Assembly (NCBI GenBank): GCA_030428695.1 | Contig: JAUIEM010000463.1 | Location: forward strand, 1 to 6,909 | From: a bacterium | GTDB lineage: Bacteria > Planctomycetota > J058 > JAJDCP01 | DNA length: 6,909 bases | Direction of reading: 5' to 3' | In this document: positions 5,273 through 6,909 of the stretch, piece after piece | Layout of the letters: every line of letters starts with the position of its first letter | Position numbering within the stretch: position 1 is the first letter of the stretch | Program-made: the position numbers and the translations under genes | Notes under the pieces: generated by a model | What the model was told of the DNA's origin: nothing | Database searches by the model: none | The model's input: only the letters and a program-made list of their open reading frames with translations

Positions 5273-6880
5273 TCAGCCCCCGGCAGCGTCTTCCCGACCC
5301 GCCCCGAGCGCCGCCCGCACCGCGTCCCAGCTCGTCCCCAGGCGCGCGAGGTACTTCCGCAGCCGATCGGCATCGTTGGTCGAGCGCCGCCGCTTGCGCG
5401 ACTCGGCGAACAGCCGCCGGCCGGCCTCCGACAGGCTCGGGGCCGCCGCGCACACCGCGAGCACCGCCTCGAGCTGGACGCGCTCGAACAGGTCGAAGGC
5501 GCGGCCGGGGAAGACGTGGGCGACGCGTCCCGCTTCCTGCGCTTCCTCTGTCCGCCAGCGCTCCTCCAGGCGGGCGCGCTCGGCCCGCACCTCGTCGCGG
5601 CCGATGCGGCCGTGGGGGGCGAGGGTGGCCATGCGCAGGAGCGCCGCGCCGAGCTCGCGGAAGTTGCCGGGCCAGGGGGCGCCGCGGGCGAAGCCGAGGA
5701 AGTCCTCGCGGGCCTCGCGGGTCAGGCTGACGCGGCGGCCGGACTCCTCGGTGCGGCGCAGCAGCTCGTAGTCGAGGTTGGGCTCGACGTCCTCGGGGCG
5801 CTCGGCGAGGCCGGGCAGGCGGAAGCTCCAGACGTCGATGCGGGCGAGCAGGTCGGCGCGGAAGCGGCCCCTCCGCACGGCGGCGCGCAGGTCGGCGTTG
5901 CTGCCGGAGATCAGCTGGAAGTCGGCGGACACCGGCCGGTCGCCGCCGAGGGGCAGGAAGCTGCCCTCCTCGAGGGCGCGCAGCAGCATCGCCTGCTCGT
6001 CCAGGCCGAGCTCGGCGATCTCGTCGAGGAACAGCAGGCCGCCGTCGGCCTCGCGCAACAGGCCCTCCCGGGCGCTGCGGGCGCCGGTGTAGGCGCCGCG
6101 CAGGTGGCCGAACAGGGCGGACATCGCCTGGTCGCCGCGCAGGGTCGCGCAGTTGACCTCGACGAAGCGGCCGCGGACCTGGTTCCGCAACTTCTTCAGC
6201 TCGAAGATGCGGCGGGCGAGGCGGGTCTTGCCCGCGCCGGTCGGCCCGGTCAGGAGCAGCGGCGCCGTCGAGCCGACCGCGACCTGCTCGAGCTCGGCGA
6301 TCAGCGCGTTGAAGCGGGCGTTGCGGGTCGCGATGCCGGCCTTGAGGAAGTCGACGGAGCCGCGCCGCTCTTCGGCGAAGCGGGCGGCGAGCCGGTCGTA
6401 GCGGGACAGGTCGAGGTCGATCAGGGTGTACTGCGGGCCGCTGCCTCGGCGCGAGGGCGAGGTCTGCAGCAGGCGCCCAGGCAGGTGGCGCGACTCGGTC
6501 AGCAGGAACAGGCAGATCTGCATCACGTGGGAGCCGGTGGTGATATGCACGAGCAGGTCTTCCTTGTCCGGCGCGAAGCTGGCCCCAGAGGCGAAGCCGT
6601 GCAGCTTCTCGAAGACCTCCGAGAAGTCCCACGCGTCCCGGACCGCGAGGCGGTGGCGTACGACCTCGGTCTTCGGCGAGAGCCGCCGGATGTCCGCGCA
6701 CACCTGGTCGGCGAGGGCGTCGGCGTGGGGTTCGACGAGCAGGTCGAGGCGGGCGATCAGGAGGTCGTCGTGGCGGAACAGCGAGACCGTCGGCCGCCAG
6801 CGCTCCCAGCGCTTCCGGCCCTTCCCCCGATCGAGGCTCAGGCCGAGGATGCCGACGACGCGTACCGGAAGATCCTCCAT
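5273..6880 (-). CDS. rtcR: RtcR, CARF-domain sigma-54 activator of RNA-repair genes
   Basis: RtcR activates sigma-54 promoters of rtcBA-type RNA repair operons (RNA ligase RtcB, RNA 3'-phosphate cyclase RtcA) when its N-terminal domain senses RNA damage products. The 535-residue product is near the usual length (E. coli about 530) and is similar throughout. The N-terminal CARF-like domain (about 1-180) contains RWERWRPT (24-31), AWDFSEVFEKLH and HITTGSH (112-118). The AAA+ domain has Walker A GPTGAGKT (212-219), the sigma-54 loop GAYTGA (262-267, Tyr instead of the commoner Phe), Walker B LLFLDEI (282-288), FRADLLARID (340-349) with candidate arginine fingers, and PGNFREL (404-410). The C-terminal DNA-binding region ends with NDADRLRKYLARLG (502-515), a strong RtcR signature. 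The ATG at 6880 aligns with the known N-terminus, although no good Shine-Dalgarno precedes it. The rtcBA partners, if present, lie right of the window. Confidence 0.97.
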   Translation of the reverse strand: MEDLPVRVVGILGLSLDRGKGRKRWERWRPTVSLFRHDDLLIARLDLLVEPHADALADQVCADIRRLSPKTEVVRHRLAVRDAWDFSEVFEKLHGFASGASFAPDKEDLLVHITTGSHVMQICLFLLTESRHLPGRLLQTSPSRRGSGPQYTLIDLDLSRYDRLAARFAEERRGSVDFLKAGIATRNARFNALIAELEQVAVGSTAPLLLTGPTGAGKTRLARRIFELKKLRNQVRGRFVEVNCATLRGDQAMSALFGHLRGAYTGARSAREGLLREADGGLLFLDEIAELGLDEQAMLLRALEEGSFLPLGGDRPVSADFQLISGSNADLRAAVRRGRFRADLLARIDVWSFRLPGLAERPEDVEPNLDYELLRRTEESGRRVSLTREAREDFLGFARGAPWPGNFRELGAALLRMATLAPHGRIGRDEVRAERARLEERWRTEEAQEAGRVAHVFPGRAFDLFERVQLEAVLAVCAAAPSLSEAGRRLFAESRKRRRSTNDADRLRKYLARLGTSWDAVRAALGAGREDAAGG

Positions 6881-6886
6881 GATCCA

Positions 6887-6892
6887 AGTCTA
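6887..6892 (-). promoter_or_regulatory. Candidate -10 element of rtcR, suggesting a leaderless start
   Basis: On the minus strand TAGACT ends six bases before the ATG, so transcription would begin at about the start codon. This fits the lack of a Shine-Dalgarno. A -35 box at 17-base spacing would fall just beyond the right edge and cannot be seen. No sigma-54 site (GG-N10-GC) is evident in the 29 visible bases. Confidence 0.35.
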
Positions 6893-6909
6893 TCGTACCG
6901 TAGAAATTT

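Noticed and set aside
5175..6887. Minus-strand 570-codon frame overlapping rtcR
   Set aside because: It is a shifted shadow of rtcR with Arg/Pro/Ala-rich composition; the RtcR frame matches a known family along its whole length.

Overview
This is a very GC-rich bacterial window (roughly 70% G+C by eye) with five protein-coding genes. The big membrane-spanning Ser/Thr kinase with a DWG motif and TPR-like repeats, the lipoprotein hydrolase and the sigma-54 activator together suggest an environmental Gram-negative-type bacterium such as a planctomycete or myxobacterium. The phylum is inferred from style only; nothing in the window fixes the taxon.

Layout, left to right. (1) Positions 1-2438, minus strand: a Hanks-type Ser/Thr protein kinase with one transmembrane helix and a helical, TPR-like C-terminal part that runs off the left edge. 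(2) A 123-base divergent intergenic region. (3) Three plus-strand genes spaced 57-62 bases apart: a lipoprotein alpha/beta hydrolase (2562-3392), a Cof-type HAD phosphatase (3450-4277) and an unrecognised, probably exported protein (about 4340-5077). The last appears to carry a one-base deletion in a G run near 4850. (4) A convergent intergenic region (about 5071-5272) filled by a nested inverted-repeat element: two REP-like hairpins, each with GTAG at its foot, inside a 13-bp outer inverted repeat. (5) Positions 5273-6880, minus strand: rtcR, the CARF-domain sigma-54 activator of RNA-repair (rtcBA) genes. Its start lies 29 bases from the right edge, so any rtcBA-type operon would lie just outside the window.

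The genes do not form one obvious pathway. The kinase is a likely membrane signalling receptor. The hydrolase and phosphatase look like housekeeping or accessory enzymes of unknown substrate. rtcR senses RNA damage and belongs functionally with genes beyond the edge. Four of the five genes share a TAnnnT element, close to CTACnYTGG in three of them, shortly upstream of the start, which is a plausible local -10 signature. I see no CRISPR array, tRNA, rRNA, transposase or clear defence system. The most unusual things are the REPIN-like element with a compensatory base-pair change, the frameshifted exported-protein gene and the apparently leaderless rtcR.
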